Shown here piece after piece: positions 26,042 to 34,163 of a stretch of 64,000 bases of DNA. Below the pieces are notes generated by a model that ran no database searches, had not been told where the DNA came from, and saw only the letters and a program-made list of their open reading frames with translations. The stretch comes from an uncultured Planctomycetota bacterium (GTDB taxonomy: Bacteria > Planctomycetota > UBA1135 > GCA-002686595). The stretch spans positions 41,798 through 105,797 of the forward strand of contig CAIYPP010000141.1 of the NCBI GenBank assembly GCA_903928115.1. The letters are read 5' to 3'. The translations under genes were made by a program, and so were the position numbers. How positions within the stretch are numbered: the stretch's first letter is position 1; each line of letters opens with the position of its first letter.

Positions 26042-26150
26042 TTCTGAAGCGCGCGCGGATTTTCGAAAAAAAGGGCGCGGCGCTCCGACCCGCGGAAAAG
26101 TGGCTCGCCACGCTTCAGGAAAGCGCAAGATTCTTGGACGATCCTGAAGC
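26042..26150. promoter_or_regulatory. Candidate operator: three copies of a TCCTGAAGC half-site
   Basis: GCTTCAGGA (26112-26120) and TCCTGAAGC (26142-26150) form a perfect 9-bp inverted repeat with centres 30 nt apart. A third, one-mismatch copy, TTCTGAAGC, is at 26042-26050. All lie in the 195-nt region between the Pro-rich protein and the response regulator. Likely a binding site for the adjacent OmpR-family regulator. Confidence 0.5.
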
Positions 26151-26171
26151 TCCGCGTACGGAGCGCTCCCC

Positions 26172-26846
26172 GTGGCCCCGAAGATCCTCCTCGTCGAAGA
26201 CGACCCGCGCCTCGGCGAGCAGATCGCCGCGCACCTGCGCGAAGCGGGCTTCGAGCCGGAGTGGGTCACACGCGGCGACCTCGCCCTCGACGCGCAGCCG
26301 CGCGACTACGCGCTCGTCATCCTCGACCTGATGCTGCCGGGAACCTACGGCCTCGACGTGCTCAAGCACTTGCGCCAACGCTCGGACCTGCCGGTGCTCG
26401 TGCTGTCGGCCAAGAACGACACCGCGACCAAGGTGCGCGCGCTCGAGCTCGGCGCCGACGACTACGTGACGAAGCCGTTCTGGCCCGAAGAGCTGCTCGC
26501 GCGCGTCAGCGCACGGCTGCGGCGGCCGGGACTCGCGCGCACGGGCCGCATGCAGTTCGGCGCACTCGCGCTCGACGCCGAGAGCCGCACGGTGGAGGTC
26601 GAAGGCGCCGCAGTGGAGCTGACCCGCGTCGAGTTCGACCTGCTGCTCGCGCTCGCGAAGCGGCCCAATCAAGCGCTCTCCCGCGCATGGCTCGCGGAGA
26701 ACGTGCTCGACCCCGACCGCGATGGCACCGAGCGCACGCTCGACGTGCACGTCTCGCGCCTGCGCAAGAAGCTCGGGAGTTGTGGGGCGCTCGTCGGGAC
26801 GGTGTGGGGCGTCGGATATCGCCTCGATGCGAAGGTGGACGCGTGA
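26172..26846 (+). CDS. OmpR/PhoB-family response regulator
   Basis: 224 residues from GTG. Receiver domain with E9-D10-D11, phospho-acceptor D52 (ILDLMLPG), S79 and K101. A winged-helix DNA-binding domain spans about 130-222 (RTVEVEGAAVELTRVEFDLL to VWGVGYRLDA). It is followed by its kinase, whose GTG overlaps the stop (GTGA at 26843-26846). The inverted repeats upstream may be its own operator. Confidence 0.93.
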   Translation: MAPKILLVEDDPRLGEQIAAHLREAGFEPEWVTRGDLALDAQPRDYALVILDLMLPGTYGLDVLKHLRQRSDLPVLVLSAKNDTATKVRALELGADDYVTKPFWPEELLARVSARLRRPGLARTGRMQFGALALDAESRTVEVEGAAVELTRVEFDLLLALAKRPNQALSRAWLAENVLDPDRDGTERTLDVHVSRLRKKLGSCGALVGTVWGVGYRLDAKVDA

Positions 26847-28339
26847 AGCTGCGCGCGAGACTGGCGCTGACCCTGCTCGCCACGGCCATTCCGGTGATCG
26901 CGGGCATCGCTGTGCTGCGATCCCGTCTCCAATGGGCTGCGACCGAGCAGAGCCTCGCCGACTACGCGCTCGAACGCATGCAGAACGGCGGTCGAGAGGC
27001 GTGCGAGCAGAACCCCGAGGTCTTCCCTCCTCGACCGATGCTGCGCCCCCCCGATCGCCAGCCGCTGCCGGGCCGCGGAGCGCCGCTGCCGAATCGCCCG
27101 CGCCTGAACCCGCCGGGCGCGGGCGGAGGACCGCCGCTCGAAGCTCCCGCGACACCGGACCCGCGACTCTCGGGGATCGAAGTGCGTTCGGAGCTCTGGG
27201 CGTACGGACCCGACTTCCACTCGCGCAACCGAGAAGCGCCGACGTTCCCAACAGAAATCCGCGCTGCGCTCGAAGCAGGAGCGAGCCACGCCAGCGTCGA
27301 GTGGTTCGTGCCCACGCACGATGGAATCGCCGTGGGCGTGCGCATGCCGTGGAACGAGGGTCCCTGCGCTTTCGTCCTCGTGCGACGCTCGCAGGTCGAC
27401 ACTCCCGGCGCTCAGCAAGGGTTGATCGCGGGCACGGCGGTGTTGCTGGTCGTGCTGCTGTCCACAGCCATTCTGAGCGCGGGCCCCGTGGTTGCGCGCA
27501 TACGCGCGCTGACCGAGCAGGTGCGCGAATCTGCGGACTCTCGCTACGCACGGCCCGCGGACGTGCGCGGCAGCGACGAGGTTGCCGAGCTCGCGACCGC
27601 GTTCAACACCGCGGCAGCAGAGGTGCGCGGAAATCTGGAAGCCATCGAGAGCCGTGAGCGGTCCCTGCGCTCGTTCGTGGAAAACACGACGCACGACGTG
27701 ATGGTTCCGCTGACCGTGCTGCAGGGTCACTTGACCGCGATCCGCCGACGCGCGGAGGCCGGCGAGAGCGTCGAGCGTCAGACGGTGCTCGAAGCGCTTC
27801 AGGAGGCGCACTACATGGCCTCGCTGATCCACAACCTCTCCGCCGTCGCGCGGCTCGAGCAGAGCGACGTGCCGCTGGAGCGCCGCAGCGTCGATCTCGC
27901 GGCTTTGGTCGAGCGCGCGGTGGCCCGACACGCGCCCATCGCGAGGGCGCGCGGAATCGCGCTGGAACACGCGATTCCGCCGGAGCCGACCGTGACGCTG
28001 GGCGACGTCACGTTGATCGAGCAGGCCGTATCGAACCTGATCCACAATGCCGTGCGCTACGTCGAGCCCGATGGACACGTCGCCGTCGTGCTAGCGCGCG
28101 TCGGCTCGCGTTTCTCGCTGCGCGTGCTCGACGATGGCCCCGGAATCACAGCCGAACTGCGTCAAAAAGTCTTCGAGCGCGCGTACCGCTCCGATGCCGC
28201 GCGCTCACGTCATCCCGGTGGACTGGGGCTCGGGCTCTCGATCGCCCTCGACGTCGCGCAGCGACACGGTTTCGAGCTCGAGTTGCGAGACCCCGAAGCT
28301 GGAGGCGCAGAGTTCGAGCTCCGCGGACCTCTGGCGTAA
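26843..28339 (+). CDS. Membrane histidine kinase with Pro-rich sensor loop
   Basis: 498 residues from GTG. TM1 at about 6-24; periplasmic region to about 190; TM2 about 193-215; HAMP linker (SADSRYARPADVRGSDEVAELATAF); HisKA with H284 in a THDVMVPLT box (Asp after His and Val before Pro, both less usual); HATPase_c with N box NLIHNAVRY, G1 DDGPGI and G2 GGLGLGLS. Residues about 57-105 of the sensor loop are rich in Pro, Arg and Gly, like the divergently encoded exported protein. Envelope stress or a metal could be the signal; this is not shown by the sequence. Confidence 0.9.
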   Translation: MKLRARLALTLLATAIPVIAGIAVLRSRLQWAATEQSLADYALERMQNGGREACEQNPEVFPPRPMLRPPDRQPLPGRGAPLPNRPRLNPPGAGGGPPLEAPATPDPRLSGIEVRSELWAYGPDFHSRNREAPTFPTEIRAALEAGASHASVEWFVPTHDGIAVGVRMPWNEGPCAFVLVRRSQVDTPGAQQGLIAGTAVLLVVLLSTAILSAGPVVARIRALTEQVRESADSRYARPADVRGSDEVAELATAFNTAAAEVRGNLEAIESRERSLRSFVENTTHDVMVPLTVLQGHLTAIRRRAEAGESVERQTVLEALQEAHYMASLIHNLSAVARLEQSDVPLERRSVDLAALVERAVARHAPIARARGIALEHAIPPEPTVTLGDVTLIEQAVSNLIHNAVRYVEPDGHVAVVLARVGSRFSLRVLDDGPGITAELRQKVFERAYRSDAARSRHPGGLGLGLSIALDVAQRHGFELELRDPEAGGAEFELRGPLA

Positions 28340-28354
28340 CACGAGCGGATTCCG

Positions 28355-28873
28355 CTACAGCGCCTCGGACACGCAGCGTGCGACGTCGAGCGTCGAGACG
28401 ATACCGACGAGCTTGCCGCGCTCGACCACGAGCACGCGGTGCGCATGCTCCTTCACCAGAAGCACGCAAATCTGCTTCAGGGTCGCATCCGGGGACACGG
28501 TGACGACGTCCGTGCTCATCATGTCCGCAACCGTCCCGCCGGCGAGCACGTCGGGGCTGTAGTCCTCCATGGAGAAGACGACTTCCTCGTCATAGCTGCC
28601 GTCGTCGTCGGGTGAGGCCTCCCCCATCGTGAAGTCGCCGCGCGCGACTTCGACATGCCCCGCGCGAAGGTTCTCGGGGCGCGCGACGTCGCTCGCCGAG
28701 ATCAAGCCGAGCAGCTTGCCATTGCGATCGACGACCGGCGCTCCTCCGATCTGAAACTCGGAGAACGCCGTGACGGCATCCTCGATGCTCGATGTCGGCT
28801 CCAGCTTGAAGACGTTGCGCTTCATGATGTCGCGGGCGTGGATTCTGTTCAGCGCAGCAGCGGTGGTCGTCAT
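28355..28873 (-). CDS. Protein with a pair of CBS domains
   Basis: 172 residues from an ATG preceded by GAGAGG. CBS1 at about 14-70 (IMKRNVFKLEPTSSIEDAV, APVVDRNGKLLGLIS); a 45-residue acidic insert follows, then CBS2 at about 110-168 (MMSTDVVTVSPDATL, VLVVERGKLVGIVS). CBS pairs bind adenine nucleotides and act as energy sensors, but no partner enzyme is fused here. It converges with the histidine kinase gene and diverges from the exporter operon. Confidence 0.88.
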   Translation of the reverse strand: MTTTAAALNRIHARDIMKRNVFKLEPTSSIEDAVTAFSEFQIGGAPVVDRNGKLLGLISASDVARPENLRAGHVEVARGDFTMGEASPDDDGSYDEEVVFSMEDYSPDVLAGGTVADMMSTDVVTVSPDATLKQICVLLVKEHAHRVLVVERGKLVGIVSTLDVARCVSEAL

Positions 28874-28962
28874 GGTGGGCCTCTCTTTCTCGTCTGCAAC
28901 GTAATCGGATCGAGACGCGCGCGACGCAGCTCCTGCTCCGTAGGACGTCGGGGAAACCTGCG

Positions 28963-28968
28963 TACGAT
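28963..28968 (+). promoter_or_regulatory. Candidate -10 element TACGAT for the exporter operon
   Basis: TACGAT lies at the end of the 100-nt divergent region. It ends only 3 nt before a possible GTG at 28972, so if it is the -10 box that GTG cannot be used, and the adaptor must start further on. Confidence 0.35.
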
Positions 28969-29013
28969 CTTGTGCGCTCGGGCGGTGAGGCGCGGTGGAC
29001 CAGAACAAGGACG

Positions 29014-30186
29014 GTGGTCGATCGCAGCCGAATACGACGCTGGCTGATCCGCGTGGTCACACTGGCCGCGCTGGCGCTCGCGTGCGTGTGGCTCGTGCTC
29101 CGAGCGCGGCGGGAGGAGCCCATCGACGTCGACGTGGTGAGAGCCGCACGCGGCGAGGTTTGCTCCACGATCGTCAACACGCGCGCAGGATCCCTGCGAG
29201 CGCGGACGCGGGCGAGCATCGCTCCCGAAATCGCCGGCGCCGTCACGACCATGGCCGTGGAGCGGGGGCAGACCGTGCGGCGCGGCGAGCTGCTGCTCTC
29301 GCTCGACGATGCCGTCCTCCGAGCTCATCGCGACCTGGCGGCCGCGGAGTGCGACGTGCTGCGTTCGGACTTGCGCCATGCGTGCATCGCGAGCGAGCAG
29401 GCCGAACGTGAGCTCACGCGGCACCGCAAGCTCGTCGACGAAGGCTGGGAATCCGCCGACGCGCTCGACCACCTCAAGAACGAGCGTGACCTCCGCGCGA
29501 GCGACTGCGACACAGCCTTCGCACGCGTGTCGCGCGCCGAGGCCCAGCTCGCCGTCGCCGATGCCGAGCTCGCACGCACGGTGATGCTCGCACCCTTCGA
29601 CGGAGTCGTCGCAGAGGTCACGGTCGAGCTCGGAGAACGCGTCCTGCCCCTCTTGGGCTCTGGGCTGGCTAGCGGGGCGGTCGAGCTCTACGCGCCCTCG
29701 ACGTTCCATGTCGTCGCGCCCATCGACGAAACAGACTCAGGCCGCGTCGAGCCGGGACTCGCAGCGCGCGTGACGCTGGATTCTCGGCCTGGCCAGACCT
29801 TCCAAGGCCACGTCGTCTCGATCGCGCCCTACGTGCTCGACATCGAAGAGCAAAATCGCACGGTCGAGGTCGAGGTCGAGCTCGCGCCGGAGGCCCTCCG
29901 CGGCCTCCTCCCCGGAACGTCGGCGGACGTCGAGATCGTGGTGGAACGCGCGCCGGATGTGCTCCGCATTCCAACGGCCTGCGTGCAGCCCGGGGACACG
30001 GTGCTCGTTCTCGATGGGGACGTCCTGGCGCTGCGTCGCTTCGAACGCGGGCTCTCGAACTGGGAGTGGACGGAGGTGCGGAGCGGGCTCGATGGCAGCG
30101 AGTGGGTCGTCGCACCACGAGGCCAGTCGGGGCTGTTGGAGGGCGCGCCCGCGCGGCGACGCGAGGGCGTCGGAGTCGCGCCGTGA
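29014..30186 (+). CDS. MacA/HlyD-like membrane fusion (periplasmic adaptor) protein
   Basis: 390 residues from the GTG at 29014; an in-frame GTG at 28972 is possible but abuts a likely -10 box. One N-terminal membrane segment (VVTLAALALACVWLVL). Barrel-sandwich halves are seen at about 55-85 (IAPEIAGAVTTMAVERGQTV) and about 175-200 (MLAPFDGVVAEVTVELGERV), with a coiled-coil hairpin between them, then beta-barrel and membrane-proximal parts. It would link the ABC transporter to an outer-membrane exit. The stop overlaps the ATPase start (GTGA). No TolC-like protein is in the window. Confidence 0.85.
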   Translation: MVDRSRIRRWLIRVVTLAALALACVWLVLRARREEPIDVDVVRAARGEVCSTIVNTRAGSLRARTRASIAPEIAGAVTTMAVERGQTVRRGELLLSLDDAVLRAHRDLAAAECDVLRSDLRHACIASEQAERELTRHRKLVDEGWESADALDHLKNERDLRASDCDTAFARVSRAEAQLAVADAELARTVMLAPFDGVVAEVTVELGERVLPLLGSGLASGAVELYAPSTFHVVAPIDETDSGRVEPGLAARVTLDSRPGQTFQGHVVSIAPYVLDIEEQNRTVEVEVELAPEALRGLLPGTSADVEIVVERAPDVLRIPTACVQPGDTVLVLDGDVLALRRFERGLSNWEWTEVRSGLDGSEWVVAPRGQSGLLEGAPARRREGVGVAP

Positions 30187-30902
30187 TCGAGCTCACGGGT
30201 CTTTCGCGGCGGTACGTGCTCGGCGGAGAGACGATCCGAGCGCTCGATGCCATCGACGAGACCATCCGTAGTGGCGAGCACCTCGCGGTCATGGGGCCGT
30301 CGGGCTCGGGCAAGTCGACGCTGCTCAACGTGATCGGCTGCCTCGACCGCCCGACTTCGGGCAGCTATCGACTCGACGGACGCGAGGTCGCGGGGCTCGC
30401 GGACCACGACCTCGCGCGACTGCGACGGCGCGAGATCGGCTATGTATTTCAAGCGTTTCACCTGATCCCGCGCATGACGGCGCTCGAGAACGTCGAGCTC
30501 GGCATGCTCTTCGACGGCGTGGCGCGCAACGAGCGCCGCGAGCGGGCTGTGGCCGCCCTCGAGCGCGTCGGAATGGGTGCGCGTGCACACCATCGGCCCG
30601 GTGAGCTCTCCGGAGGCGAGCGCCAGCGCGCTGCGATCGCTCGCGCCGTCGTCATGCGGCCTCGCATCCTGCTGGCGGACGAGCCGACGGGGAACCTCGA
30701 CCAAGCCTCGGGCCGCGCCGTTCTCGAGCTGCTCGACGCACTGCACGAGCAAGGGCTGACGGTGATCGTTGTCACTCACGATCCGGGTGTCGCGCGACGC
30801 GCACAGCGAGTGCTCGTCCTACGCGATGGTCGGATCGTCCGTCGCATGCCCGCGGTCGAGCTTCGATCACTCGACGAAGCGCTCGCAGGAGCCGTTCCAT
30901 GA
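30183..30902 (+). CDS. MacB/LolD-type ABC transporter ATPase
   Basis: 239 residues from GTG. Walker A GPSGSGKST, Q-loop in VFQAFHLI, signature LSGGERQR, Walker B ILLADEPTG and H-switch VVTHD are all intact, typical of the separate ATPase of MacB/LolCDE systems. It overlaps the adaptor stop by 4 nt and the first permease start by 4 nt, so the operon is tightly coupled. Confidence 0.95.
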   Translation: MIELTGLSRRYVLGGETIRALDAIDETIRSGEHLAVMGPSGSGKSTLLNVIGCLDRPTSGSYRLDGREVAGLADHDLARLRRREIGYVFQAFHLIPRMTALENVELGMLFDGVARNERRERAVAALERVGMGARAHHRPGELSGGERQRAAIARAVVMRPRILLADEPTGNLDQASGRAVLELLDALHEQGLTVIVVTHDPGVARRAQRVLVLRDGRIVRRMPAVELRSLDEALAGAVP

Positions 30903-32107
30903 AGTCGCTCGACGTCTTCGCGCTCGCATGGCACGCGCTCATCGCCCATCGTCGGCGCAGCGCACTTTCCCTCGTGGGCGTCTCGATCGGCGTCGCAGCG
31001 GTCACGCTGATGACGGCGATCGGTCAGGGCGCACGCGACTTCGTCGCAGCGCAATTCCAAACCATCGGCGCAGACGTGATCGCGATCGTTCCGGGGCGGG
31101 TCGAGACCAGCGGCGCGATCCCCGGTGTGGGCAGCGCGCCCAATGACCTCACGCTTGAGGACGCACGCGCGCTCGTTCGCGGCGTGCCGGGCGTGGTGCG
31201 CGGGACTCCCTTGGTGCTGGGCAACGAGGCTCTGGAATGGCGTGCTCGTCGGCGCGACGTGCTCGTGCTCGGCACCACCGCGGAGATGTTGGAGTTGCGC
31301 GGAATGCGTGTCTCCACGGGGAGCTTCCTGCCCGCGGGAGATTGGGAGCGAGGCTCGGCGGTGATCGTGCTGGGAGCAGCACTGCCCGCGGAGCTCTTTC
31401 CAGGCGAAGAGCCTCTTGGGCGCAACATCCGTCTCGGCGACCGCCGGCTCCGCGTGATTGGAACGCTCGCGCCGCGGGGCACCCACCTCGGAGTCGATCT
31501 GGATCAAGCGGTGATGATCCCTGTCGCAACCGCGCAGTCGATGTTCGACACGCGCAGCTTGTTCCGCATCATGCTCGAGGTGAGCTCAGCGAGCGCGGTG
31601 CCGGCTGCGCAAAGAACCGCCCGCGATCTGCTGACGACTCGGCACGGAGAAGAGGACTTCACCCTTCTGACTCAGGATGCGGTGCTCCAGTCTCTCGATC
31701 GTATCCTGAACGTGCTGTCCCTCGCGCTTGTTGCGATCGCGGCCATCTCTCTCGTGGTCGCGGGGGTGGGCATCGCCAATGTCATGCTCGTCGCTGTGAG
31801 TGAGCGCACAAGGGAGATCGGCCTGTGCAAGGCGTTGGGTGCGACCGAGCGCGACGTCCTGAGCCAGTTCCTCGCCGAAGCGCTCCTCCTCTGCGTCACC
31901 GGTGGAATCGCCGGGCTCGGACTCGGCTCGCTCGCGACACGCGTGCTCGCTTGGCGTTTCCCCGCGTGGGAAGCGCACGCACCGCAGTGGGCAGTGGTCG
32001 GCGCCCTCCTCCTCTCCGTCGTCGTCGGACTCATTTCTGGAGCGTGGCCCGCACGCCGGGCGATGAGGACGGAGCCGGTGACGGCGCTCGCAGGGAGACG
32101 AGCATGA
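30899..32107 (+). CDS. FtsX-like ABC permease, MacB type (first)
   Basis: 402 residues. TM1 at about 20-42 (RSALSLVGVSIGVAAVTLMTA), a large periplasmic MacB core (about 45-270), then three TM helices at about 275-395, the middle of which carries ALGATERDVLSQFLAEALLL typical of FtsX proteins. The adaptor and ATPase precede it and a second permease follows, starting within its stop (ATGA at 32104-32107). Confidence 0.92.
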   Translation: MKSLDVFALAWHALIAHRRRSALSLVGVSIGVAAVTLMTAIGQGARDFVAAQFQTIGADVIAIVPGRVETSGAIPGVGSAPNDLTLEDARALVRGVPGVVRGTPLVLGNEALEWRARRRDVLVLGTTAEMLELRGMRVSTGSFLPAGDWERGSAVIVLGAALPAELFPGEEPLGRNIRLGDRRLRVIGTLAPRGTHLGVDLDQAVMIPVATAQSMFDTRSLFRIMLEVSSASAVPAAQRTARDLLTTRHGEEDFTLLTQDAVLQSLDRILNVLSLALVAIAAISLVVAGVGIANVMLVAVSERTREIGLCKALGATERDVLSQFLAEALLLCVTGGIAGLGLGSLATRVLAWRFPAWEAHAPQWAVVGALLLSVVVGLISGAWPARRAMRTEPVTALAGRRA

Positions 32108-33300
32108 GCCTGTTCGACGTACTTCGCTTCGCGCTGCGCGCGCTGCTCGGTGAGAAGCTGCGTGCATCGCTCTCGTGGATCGGGATCGCGATGGGCATTG
32201 CCTCGGTCGTCGTGATCACGTCAGTCGGCGATGGAGCGCGTCGCTTCGTGCTGGAGGAGTTCGGCCAGTTCGGGAGCAACCTTCTGCAGGTTTCGCCGGG
32301 CAAGGTCGAAACGATCGGAGTCCCTGGCGTGGTCGGCGGAACGACGCACAAGCTCTCCTTGGAAGACGCGACGTCGCTGCGCAGTATTCCGGGCATCACG
32401 GGCATCGCGCCCAACGTGTTCGGACAGGCGCGCGTCGAGCACGGCGAACGCGGACGCAGCGTCTTCGTGCTCGGAACGAGCCGAGATGCGTGCGATATGT
32501 GGCGCATCGAGCTCTCGGGCGGCGAGTTCCTTCCTGAAGGCGAGGCGCGAGCGGCTCTCGCAGTGCTCGGCTCGAAGCTCGCGCGCGAGCTCTTTCCCGA
32601 CGGCGATGCACTCGGCAAGTTCGTGCGTGCGGCGGGCTGGCGTCTGCGAGTGATCGGCGTTGCGAGTCCGCGCGGACAGGTGCTGGGCTGGGACTTCGAC
32701 GACGTCGCGTACGTGCCGGTGGCGAGCGCGCTCGACATGTTCGGACGCGAAGAGCTGCACGAGATCGACGTCTCGTTTTCGCATGCCGAGCTCGCGGACG
32801 AGGTGGTCGCGTCCATTCGCACGCGATTGAGCGAGCGGCACGACGGGCGCGAGGATTTCACTCTCGTCACGCAGGGCGCGATGCTCGAGATGTTCGATCG
32901 CGTCCTGGGTGCGCTCACGCTGGGCGTCGCAGCGCTCGGTGGCGTCTCGCTCTTGGTCGGCGCCGTCGGCGTGCTCACGATCCTCTGGATCTCCGTCGGC
33001 GAGCGCACGCAAGAGATCGGATTGGCACGCGCGCTGGGCGCGAGCGCAGGCACGATTCTGACGCTATTTCTCGCCGAGGCGACGTTGCTGTCGATGGCCG
33101 GCGGTCTGGCGGGTCTGGTCGGCGGGCTCGCCTGCACGACGCTGGCGAGCTGGCTCTGGCCTTCCCTTCCGCTCGCGCCGAGCTTCGGCTACGCGCTGGC
33201 AGCGCTCGCGACGAGCGCGATCGTGGGTCTGATCGCCGGGGTCGCACCCGCGGTGCGCGCCGCGGCGCTCGATCCTGTAGAAGCGCTGCGGGCGGAGTAG
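32104..33300 (+). CDS. FtsX-like ABC permease, MacB type (second)
   Basis: 398 residues with the same layout as the preceding permease: TM1 about 16-40, periplasmic core with VVGGTTHKLSLEDATSLRSIPGI, then three TM helices with RALGASAGTILTLFLAEATLL. The pair probably assembles as a heterodimer with two copies of the shared ATPase. MacB itself is a homodimer with a fused ATPase. Substrate unknown: macrolides, peptides or lipoproteins are all possible. It converges with the next gene, 13 nt away. Confidence 0.92.
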   Translation: MSLFDVLRFALRALLGEKLRASLSWIGIAMGIASVVVITSVGDGARRFVLEEFGQFGSNLLQVSPGKVETIGVPGVVGGTTHKLSLEDATSLRSIPGITGIAPNVFGQARVEHGERGRSVFVLGTSRDACDMWRIELSGGEFLPEGEARAALAVLGSKLARELFPDGDALGKFVRAAGWRLRVIGVASPRGQVLGWDFDDVAYVPVASALDMFGREELHEIDVSFSHAELADEVVASIRTRLSERHDGREDFTLVTQGAMLEMFDRVLGALTLGVAALGGVSLLVGAVGVLTILWISVGERTQEIGLARALGASAGTILTLFLAEATLLSMAGGLAGLVGGLACTTLASWLWPSLPLAPSFGYALAALATSAIVGLIAGVAPAVRAAALDPVEALRAE

Positions 33301-33313
33301 ACCGAGACCGACG

Positions 33314-33844
33314 TCACTTCTTTTGCGCGTCGACGTACTTCTGAATGCGCTCGATGTAGGCGGGGTTCTTGAGACCGACCGCCTTCGCTTCTTCCAGAGC
33401 CTTCTCCCACGAAACTCCGTCGTCGAGGGTGCGGTGAGCGAGCCACAGCGCCCCTACGCGAAGCCCCGCTCCGCAGTGCACGAGCGTCCCCATCGTGCGC
33501 GCCTCGCTGAGCAACTCGCGCGATCGGGCGAGGATCTCGTCGGTGAGCTCTTCGGGCGTCGAGAACGGCAGCTCGATGTACTCGAGCCCCAGTTCCTCGA
33601 CGCGCGCACGCTCGTCGTAGTCCTTGAACTCGCCCTCTTTGCGGAGGTTGATGACACGCTTCACGCCCCGCGCCGCGAGCGCCTCGATATCGGTCGCCTG
33701 GGGCTGCCCACCCAGATAGAGCCCGCTCGTGGATGGAAGGCTCACGAACGAGCCGACAGGGCCTTGGAGAACCGGCTCGGACGGCGGCGCCGAGCAGCCG
33801 AACAACGCGAGGGACAGCGCGAGCGCGAGAGACAGCGGCTTCAT
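33314..33844 (-). CDS. Lipoprotein phosphatase-like protein (DUF442/BLH family)
   Basis: 176 residues. Lipoprotein signal with lipobox LFGC. The soluble part has LYLGGQPQATDIEALAARGVKRVINLR and the phosphatase-like loop HCGAGLR, where the short C-x4-R spacing is that of the DUF442 (beta-lactamase hydrolase-like) group rather than classic tyrosine phosphatases. The Cys and Arg are both present. Possibly a periplasmic phosphatase or a sulfur-related enzyme. The upstream extension of 12 codons to another ATG is not needed. Confidence 0.75.
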   Translation of the reverse strand: MKPLSLALALSLALFGCSAPPSEPVLQGPVGSFVSLPSTSGLYLGGQPQATDIEALAARGVKRVINLRKEGEFKDYDERARVEELGLEYIELPFSTPEELTDEILARSRELLSEARTMGTLVHCGAGLRVGALWLAHRTLDDGVSWEKALEEAKAVGLKNPAYIERIQKYVDAQKK

Positions 33845-34163
33845 GCGTGAGGATGTTGACGCAAAGCAACGGAAGGACAAGGGGTCGCGGTCCGCGATCG
33901 TGCGCGCTCAGGTCCCCCCACTACCCTTGGGGAGCCCCGCAGTGCGCGTGCGGGATTGGATTCCGCTCGGGGCACGGCCCGGGAACTCTTGTCCTTCCAC
34001 TCGCTTACGTCGGGTCGCGAGGCCTCGAGCTCGACCCGAGTCCGCGCAAGCGGACCCAAGGTCGGCGCGCAGGCGCATCACGTCCCTGCTCTCGTGATTA
34101 GGTGGATACGCGACCACAGATCATGGAGCGCAGTGCGAAACTCGGACCCCACAAGTGCGAAGC
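33845..34163. other. 319-nt region without a recognisable gene
   Basis: It lies upstream of the phosphatase-like lipoprotein and downstream of the glycosyltransferase, both on the minus strand. The small open frames here lack a ribosome site, a domain or a signal peptide. AGTGCGAA occurs twice about 22 nt apart near the glycosyltransferase end. It must contain the lipoprotein promoter. Confidence 0.4.
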
